Of a stretch of DNA of 24,054 nt, positions 7,747 to 13,532 are shown piece by piece. The DNA comes from a virus: positions 1 through 24,054 of IMG/VR virus record IMGVR_UViG_3300042293_000422. One strand, written 5' to 3'. A program made the position numbers and the translations under genes. The notes under the pieces were generated by a model. The model did no database searches. It was not told the DNA's origin and saw only the letters and a program-made list of their open reading frames with translations. Position 1 is the first letter of the stretch. Each line of letters begins with the position of its first letter.

Positions 7747-8064
7747 AACAATAACCATACCCTCATTCGTTAACGTCGATATCGCGCCACGGTAGTTCAC
7801 TGGAGTTAGCGCAGGATCATCGCTCTGACTCACTAGCCATCCGTTGCGCAGCGCGTGCGCTCGAAGGCTCTCAATCCAAGCGTGGCATTCCTGGCAGAGG
7901 TAGAGCGCATTAACGGGAGATCCTGTCTCGCTGCGTTTCGTTCCTCCCATTCCTCGCGGCCTGCGATGGTGGTACTGACCGGCAGGGGCAGAGGTTCCAC
8001 AGATCTCGCAGTCTCCTTGCGAGCGCTCATCAATGATTGCTTTCACTGATCTGCTGAACTTCAT
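7723..8064 (-). CDS. HNH endonuclease / HNH-like Zn protein
   Basis: The 113-aa protein has CEICG near residue 19, then HHRRPRGMGG (~32-41), SPVNALYLCQECHAWIE (~49-65) and a C-terminal beta region. This is a typical small phage HNH fold: the CxxC pairs bind zinc, and the HH, N and H residues form the ββα-metal site. The start overlaps the upstream nuclease gene as ATGA. The last codons form one arm of the 14-bp inverted repeat that precedes ssb. It may be a DNA-processing enzyme or a homing-type nuclease. Confidence 0.82.
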   Translation of the reverse strand: MKFSRSVKAIIDERSQGDCEICGTSAPAGQYHHRRPRGMGGTKRSETGSPVNALYLCQECHAWIESLRAHALRNGWLVSQSDDPALTPVNYRGAISTLTNEGMVIVVMPEPRP

Positions 8065-8411
8065 GCGTAACCGGCTTGCTTCAGGAGATGAGTCAGCATC
8101 CAGAGTGGCATCGTTGCGTATTGCCCACCGGCATCAGTCACTCCATGCTTCTTGTGAATCACTGCCCCAAGAAGTCCCTCAGCGTTTGTAATCTCTCGGC
8201 ACAGTTCATCGATCCATCCGGGGAGGTTGTCGCGTCGATGGTTTTTGCACTCGAAAGTGAACGGAGAATCAAGCCTCCTAATTCCGTGAATGTCTCCCCG
8301 GTCATCAGTCCAGCCAGCGCGAGTGCGGTCAGCTCTGAAGCCGCATCCTCTGAGATAGTCAACAATGGTTCGCTCATATGCATCTCCTTTATCCTTGCTT
8401 GGATTCGGCAT
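8061..8411 (-). CDS. PD-(D/E)XK nuclease, Holliday-junction-resolvase-like
   Basis: The 116-aa protein starts at the ATG at 8411 with AAGGAG 5 nt upstream; an upstream TTG/ATG extension would run into the previous gene. The motif order fits small resolvase-like PD-(D/E)XK enzymes: an N-terminal Glu in KGDAYER, Asp in TDDRGDIHG and FECKN (ExK). A helical tail follows and ends HLLKQAGYA. It would cleave branched DNA or serve as a general nuclease in replication and packaging. Exact substrate specificity cannot be read from the sequence. Confidence 0.7.
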   Translation of the reverse strand: MPNPSKDKGDAYERTIVDYLRGCGFRADRTRAGWTDDRGDIHGIRRLDSPFTFECKNHRRDNLPGWIDELCREITNAEGLLGAVIHKKHGVTDAGGQYATMPLWMLTHLLKQAGYA

Positions 8412-8673
8412 ACCGCTCCTTCTTAGCCAAGTGGCCTTTTGTTTGGTAATACTTCTGGTATCTATCACGGTCGCATGTTTTGCATTCGCGAACGTGTTTC
8501 CCCTTGTGGAGTTTTAGTCGTGTGTTTTCCTCTGTCCACGGGTGGCCGTGCTTGCATTTGGTCCGGGGTTCCATGCCGCTTCTTTGCGCGTTGTGTTTGG
8601 CGAGTAGGCATTCGTAGCATTCGTCCGTTAGTTCGATGACCGCTTCACAGGCAGGGCATCTTTGCTCAGTCAT
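8389..8673 (-). CDS. Zn-binding HNH-like small protein
   Basis: The 94-aa protein starts at the ATG at 8673 with AAAGGAG upstream, preferred to longer frames that have no RBS. The N-terminus has CPACEAVIELTDECYECLLA, a CxxC plus CxxC pair. The second half has CKHGHPWTEENT and a CKTCDRDRYQKYY knuckle with basic residues. The GHPWTxENT...CxxC layout is common in actinophage HNH-like or DNA-binding Zn proteins. The C-terminus overlaps the next gene by 23 nt. Catalytic activity is uncertain. Confidence 0.62.
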   Translation of the reverse strand: MTEQRCPACEAVIELTDECYECLLAKHNAQRSGMEPRTKCKHGHPWTEENTRLKLHKGKHVRECKTCDRDRYQKYYQTKGHLAKKERYAESKQG

Positions 8674-9008
8674 GGCTGATCTCCTTTGATTGCGGCGATA
8701 GCGGCATTTAAGGCGTTGTTCCAGTTCGTGCCATCCCATGACGGATCTATTGACCAAAGCTCCTCCACCCGCTGCATGGCGGCAGCGAGGGCGTCCCGTT
8801 GGCCCTGCTCGTACCAGTAGTTGGCTTGCATTACGGTTTCTGGGGTTGCTAGAGCGGTGACCCGAGCCTCGCAGGTCTGAAGTCGATCACAGATGCATTC
8901 GCGCTCACAATGGATGCACCATGTCTGTTGCCGGGAGCAGAAGCCATGCTTAGGAGTATCCGCTCCACATGGCTGCATCAGATGACACTCTGGTAGATGC
9001 TCAGTCAT
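8670..9008 (-). CDS. Cys/His-rich protein of unknown function
   Basis: The 112-aa protein starts at the ATG at 9008, close behind the upstream stop, and overlaps the next gene as ATGA. The first ~50 residues hold eight Cys and several His (PECHLMQPC, HGFCS, CIHCERECICDRLQTC), a likely two-zinc module. The remainder is helical (NYWYEQGQRDALAAAMQRVE). The family is recurrent in actinophage early regions but uncharacterised. Nothing visible indicates an enzyme. Confidence 0.6.
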   Translation of the reverse strand: MTEHLPECHLMQPCGADTPKHGFCSRQQTWCIHCERECICDRLQTCEARVTALATPETVMQANYWYEQGQRDALAAAMQRVEELWSIDPSWDGTNWNNALNAAIAAIKGDQP

Positions 9009-9009
9009 G

Positions 9010-9222
9010 TCAGTGCCTATCGTCAGGGTCAGGACCAAAGCGGTCCATCGGGTCTTCGTGGTGCTCGTGCTCGCAGCCTGGGCATTCCCATGTCAGGTTG
9101 TTGCCCGAGATGTAGCACCGAGCGTCGCCTTCCCAATCGCACTTGCTGCAAGTGATGTCGGTTAGGTCTTCCTCATCAGCCTCAGGCGGGCCGGACAATT
9201 TCCAATCATCGTAGGCAGTCAT
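9010..9222 (-). CDS. Acidic Zn-ribbon protein of unknown function
   Basis: The 70-aa protein starts at the ATG at 9222, overlapping the upstream stop as ATGA; GGAG lies 11 nt upstream. It contains CSKCDWEGDARC and WECPGCEHEHHED, two CxxC knuckles forming a single zinc ribbon, with acidic flanks at both ends. It may be a protein-interaction module of the replication region; no specific role is visible. Confidence 0.6.
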   Translation of the reverse strand: MTAYDDWKLSGPPEADEEDLTDITCSKCDWEGDARCYISGNNLTWECPGCEHEHHEDPMDRFGPDPDDRH

Positions 9223-9860
9223 CGAATCCCGCTCCATCCAAGTAGTTCGCGCCGATGCTCAATCGACTCTAGTAATTGCTGATCATGAGGGTTACGAGAT
9301 CCAAGCGGCGCTATCTCATCCAACACAAGAGCCAAGCCTGGCTTGCATTGCCTGCAAGGAGAGGTTTCGGTTTCGCTGTCCAACCAACCTCTGTAGCAAG
9401 ACTCATGCGAGCAAGAGCAGCTACTGCCGAAGCAATGCCTATCCAAAGGATCTGCGGCTGTCTCTGTCTTTGCGAAGTGTGCAGCGCTAGCGAAGATCTG
9501 ACCGATGCTCATCGGCTCGCCATCGTTGCCAGCCTGCGGGCGCTGCATGTCGTATACGGCTGCTTTGAACCATTCAGGCATAGGAACTCGCGCCGGTTGT
9601 GATGCTGTCTCTGACCGGCTCAGACTCTCCTTAACCTTCCGCTGCTTGCGATGAGCAGCAATGAGGATATCCAGCGTTAATACGTTTGAACTCTCCGCGT
9701 AATGATCCCTAGAAATCTGCCGAGCGTCTGCAAGTGTCAAGCCGCTTGCCTTCTCAGTAAGCATCTCGGCCCATTCCGTCACCCGGTCTGAAGTCACCGG
9801 AATTCGCGCGTCTAGTCCATTGATCGAAGCTAGCAATTGTCTCGCCTCTGGAAGCTGCAT
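9219..9860 (-). CDS. Helicase-loader-like replication protein with Cys cluster
   Basis: The 213-aa protein has an N-terminal helical domain (residues 1-75: ITSDRVTEWAEMLTEKAS-like helices, DARQISRDHYAESSNVLT) that resembles the putative DnaB-loader/primosomal proteins of actinophages. Near 140-170 there is a Cys-rich cluster (CFGSSCSCSHESC, then CRQC) likely to bind zinc. AAGGAG precedes the ATG at 9860 by 7-8 nt. The gene overlaps the initiator's 3' end by 107 nt in another frame. Its position directly after the initiator supports a loader role, but no AAA+ Walker motif is present, so it is not a DnaC-type ATPase. Confidence 0.55.
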   Translation of the reverse strand: MQLPEARQLLASINGLDARIPVTSDRVTEWAEMLTEKASGLTLADARQISRDHYAESSNVLTLDILIAAHRKQRKVKESLSRSETASQPARVPMPEWFKAAVYDMQRPQAGNDGEPMSIGQIFASAAHFAKTETAADPLDRHCFGSSCSCSHESCYRGWLDSETETSPCRQCKPGLALVLDEIAPLGSRNPHDQQLLESIEHRRELLGWSGIR

Positions 9861-10746
9861 CTATTCGCTCCTTCTCGTATTGCTCAATCTGTCGATCAAG
9901 CTTGGCTAAGTATTTGTCGTTCACTTCTGACTTGCTTAGTTGTCCAGTTCCTCGCTCGGGGAGCGGGTCATCTTCCCAACGTCCCTGATTTAGCCACGTT
10001 GCGGGATGCGGCGTAAATTCTTCCTGCCGGTTTGGATCATCAGCGAAGGCCTGCGCTCCGGAGATGATCGATTCAGCATCAGCGATCAGGAGAGCTTTCT
10101 TCCAAGCAGCGTAGGAAGCGAGTTTTCCTACTCTGCGCGGATAGGTCTTCCAGAAGTGTTCGTAATCGTCTTCGTAACGTTTCCCAACTTCCTTGTTCCT
10201 AGTTCCTAGTTCCTTAGTCCTTTGTCCTTGTTCCTTGTTCCTTGTTCCTATTCCTTGTTCCTTTGTCCTTGTTCCGGGACTCTCGCGGGACTCCCCTAGA
10301 GACTCCCCTAGGGAGTCCCCCATAGTGTCCCCTAGGGACATTTCATCAATTCCCTCTATAGAGTCAACAGAATTAACAGATAAAGGCGCATCTAGGGAAG
10401 AACCATCATTCTTCTTCGCCGATGTTCTGTAACCTCGCTGCTTCTCTTTCTTTGATCTCCAGGCCTCTCTAGATTCGATTACTTGCGCCTTCGTTTGGTT
10501 GTGCGCGTCCCAATCATGGAAGATGAAACCGCCTTCTCTTACTTCCCAAAGCCCGGCATCTACTAGCGCTTGCGTAGTCTCCTGAGATCCACCAAGCCTC
10601 GCTATGAGCCTTGCAGGGATGAATCCATCAGTGAGCTGTTCGCCTGACCATGACCCGGCGAGCGTCCAAAGTCCTATGGCATCTAGCCCGAGATCTAGGA
10701 TCTTTGGATGCGAATGAAAGTGATCATCTACCTTGAAGTAGGTCAT
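9754..10746 (-). CDS. Replication initiator-like protein with origin repeats in its linker
   Basis: The 330-aa protein has an N-terminal winged-helix-like domain (MTYFKVDDHFHSHPKILDLG, AIGLWTLAGSW, LIARLGGSQETTQALVDAGL, GGFIFHDW) typical of phage replication-initiator/DnaD-like proteins. A low-complexity linker (~110-195) follows, with SLGESLGES and TKEQG-type repeats. A C-terminal helicase-interaction-like domain comes next (YEHFWKTYPRRVGKLASYAA, then FTPHPATWLNQGRWEDD, the usual end motif of this class). The linker DNA forms an origin-like repeat array. The start ATG lacks its own RBS and overlaps a 13-codon ORF as ATGA. The C-terminal 35 residues overlap the next gene. Organisation resembles lambda O, with ori inside the initiator gene. 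Confidence 0.75.
   Translation of the reverse strand: MTYFKVDDHFHSHPKILDLGLDAIGLWTLAGSWSGEQLTDGFIPARLIARLGGSQETTQALVDAGLWEVREGGFIFHDWDAHNQTKAQVIESREAWRSKKEKQRGYRTSAKKNDGSSLDAPLSVNSVDSIEGIDEMSLGDTMGDSLGESLGESRESPGTRTKEQGIGTRNKEQGQRTKELGTRNKEVGKRYEDDYEHFWKTYPRRVGKLASYAAWKKALLIADAESIISGAQAFADDPNRQEEFTPHPATWLNQGRWEDDPLPERGTGQLSKSEVNDKYLAKLDRQIEQYEKERIDAASRGETIASFDQWTRRANSGDFRPGDGMGRDAY
10193..10384. other. Putative replication origin inside the initiator gene
   Basis: From 10193 to 10275 there are 12 tandem units of about 7 nt, consensus TTGTTCC, one being 6 nt. They are followed by GGGACTC at 10276 and 10287, two tandem GACTCCCCTAG units (10289, 10301), and two palindromes: GACTCCC-CTA-GGGAGTC (10301-10317) and GTCCC-CTA-GGGAC (10327-10339). 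A markedly AT-rich stretch (10340-10384) with palindrome CTCTATAGAG (10354-10363) comes next. Iterons beside an AT-rich unwinding region within an initiator gene match the lambda ori layout. Function is inferred. Confidence 0.55.
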
Positions 10747-10784
10747 GGCTTAATGCGCCATCGTTCAACGTTATAATTCTTCAT
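10743..10784 (-). CDS. 13-aa mini-ORF coupled to the initiator start
   Basis: The ATG at 10784 has AAGGG about 6 nt upstream. The frame MKNYNVERWRIKP ends at a TGA that overlaps the initiator ATG (ATGA). The initiator itself has no visible Shine-Dalgarno, so this mini-ORF could feed ribosomes to it. It starts inside the preceding 38-aa ORF. It is likely a translational-coupling leader rather than a functional peptide. Confidence 0.4.
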   Translation of the reverse strand: MKNYNVERWRIKP

Positions 10785-10887
10785 AGCGACCCTTCGAGTC
10801 GTTAGATCCCGTTTGCGCGTTCTTCCAGTCCGCGCTTGCGGGATCGCTTTTCTGTTGTGCTGTCATTCTATAGCAGATATTCTGCAT
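10771..10887 (-). CDS. Possible 38-aa protein upstream of the initiator
   Basis: The ATG at 10887 has GGGAGGA about 7-8 nt upstream. The product (MQNICYRMTAQQKSDPASAD...) is hydrophilic, with WKNAQTGSNDSKGRYEEL at its end, and shows no domain. It lies between the methyltransferase hairpin and the replication initiator, in the same direction. The good RBS is the main evidence; length makes it uncertain. Confidence 0.45.
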   Translation of the reverse strand: MQNICYRMTAQQKSDPASADWKNAQTGSNDSKGRYEEL

Positions 10888-10909
10888 CTTGCGATCCTCC
10901 CCGGTTGCT

Positions 10910-10947
10910 AGTGGCCCTCGCCGATCCTCCGATAAGCGAGGGCCACT
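10910..10947 (-). promoter_or_regulatory. 12-bp perfect hairpin downstream of the methyltransferase
   Basis: AGTGGCCCTCGC (10910-10921) and its exact reverse complement (10936-10947) enclose a 14-nt loop. It sits immediately after the methyltransferase C-terminal ORF (stop at 10953) and before the 38-aa ORF. On the transcribed strand no U-run follows. It could be a factor-assisted terminator, an mRNA-stabilising hairpin or a regulatory structure; the loop holds a GGAGGAT that resembles an RBS. Confidence 0.5.
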
Positions 10948-10952
10948 CTCGC

Positions 10953-11276
10953 TTAATCAAGCAGCATATGAAGCGCCAAGAGCGCCTGCTGAGGGCAGAC
11001 ACCATTGCCAAGCGCTTTCAATTCCTGCGCCGGTCGCAAGCCGTGGCCGGTAACGTGACCCGGCTCTAATCCCATCATCCATTCCACAAATAACGGACTC
11101 AAGCGCGGCCGGCCGTTCACTCCGGGGATGGTGGGATTAGGGGCTGATCGTCCGAGCACTCGCTCCCATCGAACAATGGCGCCTGAATACTTGCCCCAAT
11201 CGATAGCGCTTCCTGCGTCAGGCTCGCCCCATGGCCGTTCCCGTTGCTGTGTGTCTCCTTCTGTTTCAACTTCCAT
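10953..11276 (-). CDS. Cytosine methyltransferase C-terminal part (motifs IX/X region)
   Basis: The 107-aa frame carries WGKYSGAIVRWERVLGR, then RPRLSPLFVEWMMGLEPGHV and ALGNGVCPQQALLAL, the C-terminal block of phage C5-methylases (ALGNGV...PQQ is motif X-like). ATG 11276 is preferred over 11285, because GGAGG abuts the latter but is 10 nt from the former. It overlaps the LPTP-repeat frame by about 160 nt and is in the same frame as the N-terminal methylase ORF, 456 nt away. It may act as a separately translated subunit or be joined to its neighbours by recoding. A sequencing-error split is the alternative. Confidence 0.7.
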   Translation of the reverse strand: MEVETEGDTQQRERPWGEPDAGSAIDWGKYSGAIVRWERVLGRSAPNPTIPGVNGRPRLSPLFVEWMMGLEPGHVTGHGLRPAQELKALGNGVCPQQALLALHMLLD

Positions 11277-11989
11277 GCTTCCCATTCCTCCGGTGTGTAG
11301 TTGCTGCCCATATCCATGACGGTAGGAGTAGGCAGCAGTGCTAGCGCGTTCTCTAGGTTCTGCGGCTGATCTAACGGCCTTGCATAGATGTTCTGATTCC
11401 TTGTCTCGCCATTCTGCGCGCGAGGAGTAGGCAGGAGATGATGCAGCGCCCTCGCTAGCGTGTCTTCATCATGAGGCCGATGGTTCGCAGGTCCAATAAT
11501 GTTCTCCGTTGCGTCATGCGCCACCGGAGTAGGGAGCAAATATCCCGGTGGGAGCATCTCTGTCTGAACAATGTCAGTCAGACTCGCCTGATTTCCTTTC
11601 TCCATCCTCCGCGCTGATGTTTCCGGGTTGCTGCTCATCTTCGTTCCATCAGCAGCGGTAGGCGTAGGGAGCATCTGATTTGCTAACGCTCGACTGAGAG
11701 TATCCGAAGCATTCGGGCCGAATTCATCCGTTCTATAGAGCGGCATCTCTCGCGAGTCTCTCGCCAGCGGGGTAGGCAACGATGAAGATCCTTGCGCGAC
11801 CGTGGGGCGCTCCGGCGTCTGAAGCTCGAACAACTCCCCATCTAGCGTCGTACCCCATTCGGGAAAGCTCGGCGATGACATCTCCAAATCCCAAAGTGAG
11901 GTGGCCTCGCACGTTCTCCAAGACAACGACTCTAGGTCGAAGCGCATCGATGGCAGTGGCAACGAATGGCCATAGGTGTCTTTCATCAT
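11117..11989 (-). CDS. LPTP-repeat methyltransferase-associated protein
   Basis: The 290-aa protein has five LPTPxxxD/N-type repeats (SSLPTPLARD, MLPTPTAADG, LLPTPVAHDA, LLPTPRAQNG, LLPTPTVMDM), each at the head of a polar segment. This is a known companion region of phage cytosine methylases. The region before the first repeat (SFPEWGTTLDGELFELQTPE) resembles the family's usual lead-in, although here it overlaps methylase motifs in another frame for 257 nt. AAGGGAAG lies a few nt before the ATG at 11989, supporting independent initiation. Function is unclear; target recognition or regulation of the methylase is plausible. Confidence 0.62.
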   Translation of the reverse strand: MMKDTYGHSLPLPSMRFDLESLSWRTCEATSLWDLEMSSPSFPEWGTTLDGELFELQTPERPTVAQGSSSLPTPLARDSREMPLYRTDEFGPNASDTLSRALANQMLPTPTAADGTKMSSNPETSARRMEKGNQASLTDIVQTEMLPPGYLLPTPVAHDATENIIGPANHRPHDEDTLARALHHLLPTPRAQNGETRNQNIYARPLDQPQNLENALALLPTPTVMDMGSNYTPEEWEAWKLKQKETHSNGNGHGASLTQEALSIGASIQAPLFDGSECSDDQPLIPPSPE

Positions 11990-12257
11990 TCTTCCCTTCC
12001 CTTTTACCCGCGTGCGAGAATGGCTGACAGGGATAACCCCCAGTCAGGATGTCTACCGGCTCAACATCAGCCCAATTGACTTTCGTAATATCGCCCAGAT
12101 TCGGAACGCCGGGATTATGCGCCGCAAGGATCTTGCAGGCCGCCGGTTCGATCTCCGAATACCAGGCGAGTTCTCCTCCGAAGTATTGCTGACAAGCCAT
12201 ATCCAGCCCGCCGTAACCGCTGAAAAGGCTTCCTATCCTCACGACATCCCCCGGCAT
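11733..12257 (-). CDS. DNA (cytosine-5) methyltransferase N-terminal catalytic part
   Basis: The 174-aa frame holds C5-methylase motif I (SLFSGYGGLD, 10-19), motif IV with the nucleophile (GGYPCQPFSHAGKR, Cys77), motif VI (ENVRG, 114-118) and motif VIII (GRARIF, 153-158). It stops at DAAL soon after motif VIII, so it lacks the target-recognition and C-terminal motifs. These are supplied in other frames by the two ORFs downstream. Modification probably protects phage DNA from host restriction. The start is near the end of the Cas4-like gene, with a 19-nt overlap. The exact start is uncertain: the purine-rich AAGG is too close to the first ATG. Confidence 0.85.
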   Translation of the reverse strand: MPGDVVRIGSLFSGYGGLDMACQQYFGGELAWYSEIEPAACKILAAHNPGVPNLGDITKVNWADVEPVDILTGGYPCQPFSHAGKREGKNDERHLWPFVATAIDALRPRVVVLENVRGHLTLGFGDVIAELSRMGYDARWGVVRASDAGAPHGRARIFIVAYPAGERLARDAAL

Positions 12258-12880
12258 CCTTCATCAGACTTCAGATTGAAGAATTCGCAGTAGTCGCGGC
12301 AGAACATCCGGTGCTTCTCAGGCTCTGGAGGGGTCTGTGAGGCTTCGACGGCAGCAAGCCAAGCAATCCCACCTAGTGCTAATTCCTCATCGTAGGGCTC
12401 GCTATGTTGCTTTACGTCAGTTTCGTTCCCATCGCGCACAATGGCGATCAGCTGGACAGTCTCCACCGGATAGCCGTTCTGCGAGAGCAGATAGCCGTAA
12501 AGGTGCAGTTGCGTTCTCTGCTGCTGAGAAGGGAAGTAGCGGAGATTCTTCTTCGTTGTTGTCTTCCAATCAGTAACCGTTCGCGCCTCCATGTCGTACA
12601 GATCGACGTGGCCCATTAACCCGGCTGATGTAACCTCCACCTCTCGCAGGTAGCGCTCTGAGAACGGATCTGCCACATCGAAGGCCCGTTCAATTGCCTT
12701 ATGGATCGCTGTTCCCATCCAGGCCGCTAGCCCGAAGGTTTCATTAAGATCCGGAGTTTGCTGGAGCCGGTGCCAAACCTTGCGCCGACAGCCGCCAATC
12801 TCGCTCGGGCCGACCTCTACCTGATGATCCCGAGCAGTCTTAGCGCCGGTGATGATCGTTAAAGCCTCTGATATCTCCAT
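12239..12880 (-). CDS. Cas4-like PD-(D/E)XK exonuclease
   Basis: The 213-aa protein has the RecB/Cas4 nuclease core: His60 in MGTAIHKAIE, Asp93 in GHVDLYD, D104-x-K106 in VTDWKTT and QLHLYGYLL near 124-132. It also has four cysteines placed as in Fe-S Cas4/AddB-type nucleases: Cys31 in GGCRRKVWHR, and Cys194, Cys198 and Cys209 in CRDYCEF...GC. It likely resects duplex ends to feed the ERF annealing protein encoded upstream in the same run. The start overlaps the upstream stop as TGATG. No Cas genes are nearby, so a recombination role fits better than CRISPR adaptation. Confidence 0.82.
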   Translation of the reverse strand: MEISEALTIITGAKTARDHQVEVGPSEIGGCRRKVWHRLQQTPDLNETFGLAAWMGTAIHKAIERAFDVADPFSERYLREVEVTSAGLMGHVDLYDMEARTVTDWKTTTKKNLRYFPSQQQRTQLHLYGYLLSQNGYPVETVQLIAIVRDGNETDVKQHSEPYDEELALGGIAWLAAVEASQTPPEPEKHRMFCRDYCEFFNLKSDEGCRGMS

Positions 12881-13248
12881 CAGCCGATATCCATCGCAGC
12901 GCGAACAGAAGCGCCAACACTCCGCGCAATATCTATCTGAACCCTGAGCCGAGCGCTGTTTGCTCTCGCAGCCTTCACGATTCCCTCACAAGCGTTCAGC
13001 TCTGTAAGTTCCTCGCGAGTAGCAATCAGCGCTCTGTCTTCTACTTCTTGCACCGTCGGCTTCTCTCCGTTCTCAATCATGCGCTGCTTGATCCTCATTC
13101 GGTTAGTTGCGGCTGCCAGATCGTGCGCAGTCTTCGCGGCCATATATCCCTCCTCAGCATCGCAGAGCCAAGTAGTAGCAGAATCAAGTTCCTTGCTCAG
13201 TTGGATGAGTCGCCGGTCAACATGCATCGGCAAGATGGTGTCTGTCAT
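12880..13248 (-). CDS. Coiled-coil protein of the recombination operon, unknown function
   Basis: The 122-aa protein starts at the ATG at 13248 with GGGGAGGG 3-4 nt upstream, overlapping the preceding stop as ATGA. It is almost wholly alpha-helical and rich in Ala, Glu and Arg (RLIQLSKELDSATTWL, ATREELTELNACEGIVKAA), suggesting a coiled coil. It sits between a Zn-ribbon protein and the Cas4-like nuclease and close to ERF. Proteins of this type accompany ERF modules and may be accessory factors; no catalytic motif is visible. Confidence 0.62.
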   Translation of the reverse strand: MTDTILPMHVDRRLIQLSKELDSATTWLCDAEEGYMAAKTAHDLAAATNRMRIKQRMIENGEKPTVQEVEDRALIATREELTELNACEGIVKAARANSARLRVQIDIARSVGASVRAAMDIG

Positions 13249-13532
13249 TTTCCCTCCCCTAAAAGCGTGCAGGTAGTGCATGGCTTCTGTTGGACGTTGT
13301 AACGCGGGTCAGGCTCAGGCCAATAGATCCATCCCCCGCATCCCCCGCAGCGCTTAATTCTCGCTAGGCGCAGGAGATCAGCGCGTGCATCTAGGATCGC
13401 CCGAGTAGCCGAGTAAAGATCCCCGGTTTTCCTGAGAGACTTGAAGGCCTGATGCCGACGCTCCCTCAGTCGCTGCTCATGCTTGCGCCTGGCAGGCCAA
13501 GACATGCGCGATAGATCAGCCTCCCTGATCAC
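13245..13532 (-). CDS. Basic Zn-ribbon protein
   Basis: The 95-aa protein has a very basic helical N-terminus (RRKHEQRLRERRHQAFKSLR) and a C-terminal zinc ribbon: CGGCGGWIYWPEPDP and CTTC. It is probably a nucleic-acid-binding accessory factor. The GTG at 13532 overlaps the ERF stop as GTGA and is taken as the start. An ATG at 13505, with AGGGAGG about 14 nt upstream, is an alternative that would shorten it by nine residues. Confidence 0.6.
   Translation of the reverse strand: MIREADLSRMSWPARRKHEQRLRERRHQAFKSLRKTGDLYSATRAILDARADLLRLARIKRCGGCGGWIYWPEPDPRYNVQQKPCTTCTLLGEGK

Noticed and set aside
8159-8383. 74-aa minus-strand frame within the resolvase-like gene
   Set aside because: It lies wholly inside a gene with clear nuclease motifs in another frame and has no RBS.
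10193-10340. CRISPR-like array
   Set aside because: Units of about 7 nt without unique spacers, inside a coding gene; typical of iterons, not of CRISPR.
12239-12880. CRISPR adaptation gene (cas4)
   Set aside because: No cas1/cas2 or repeats nearby; the ERF neighbourhood points to phage recombination.
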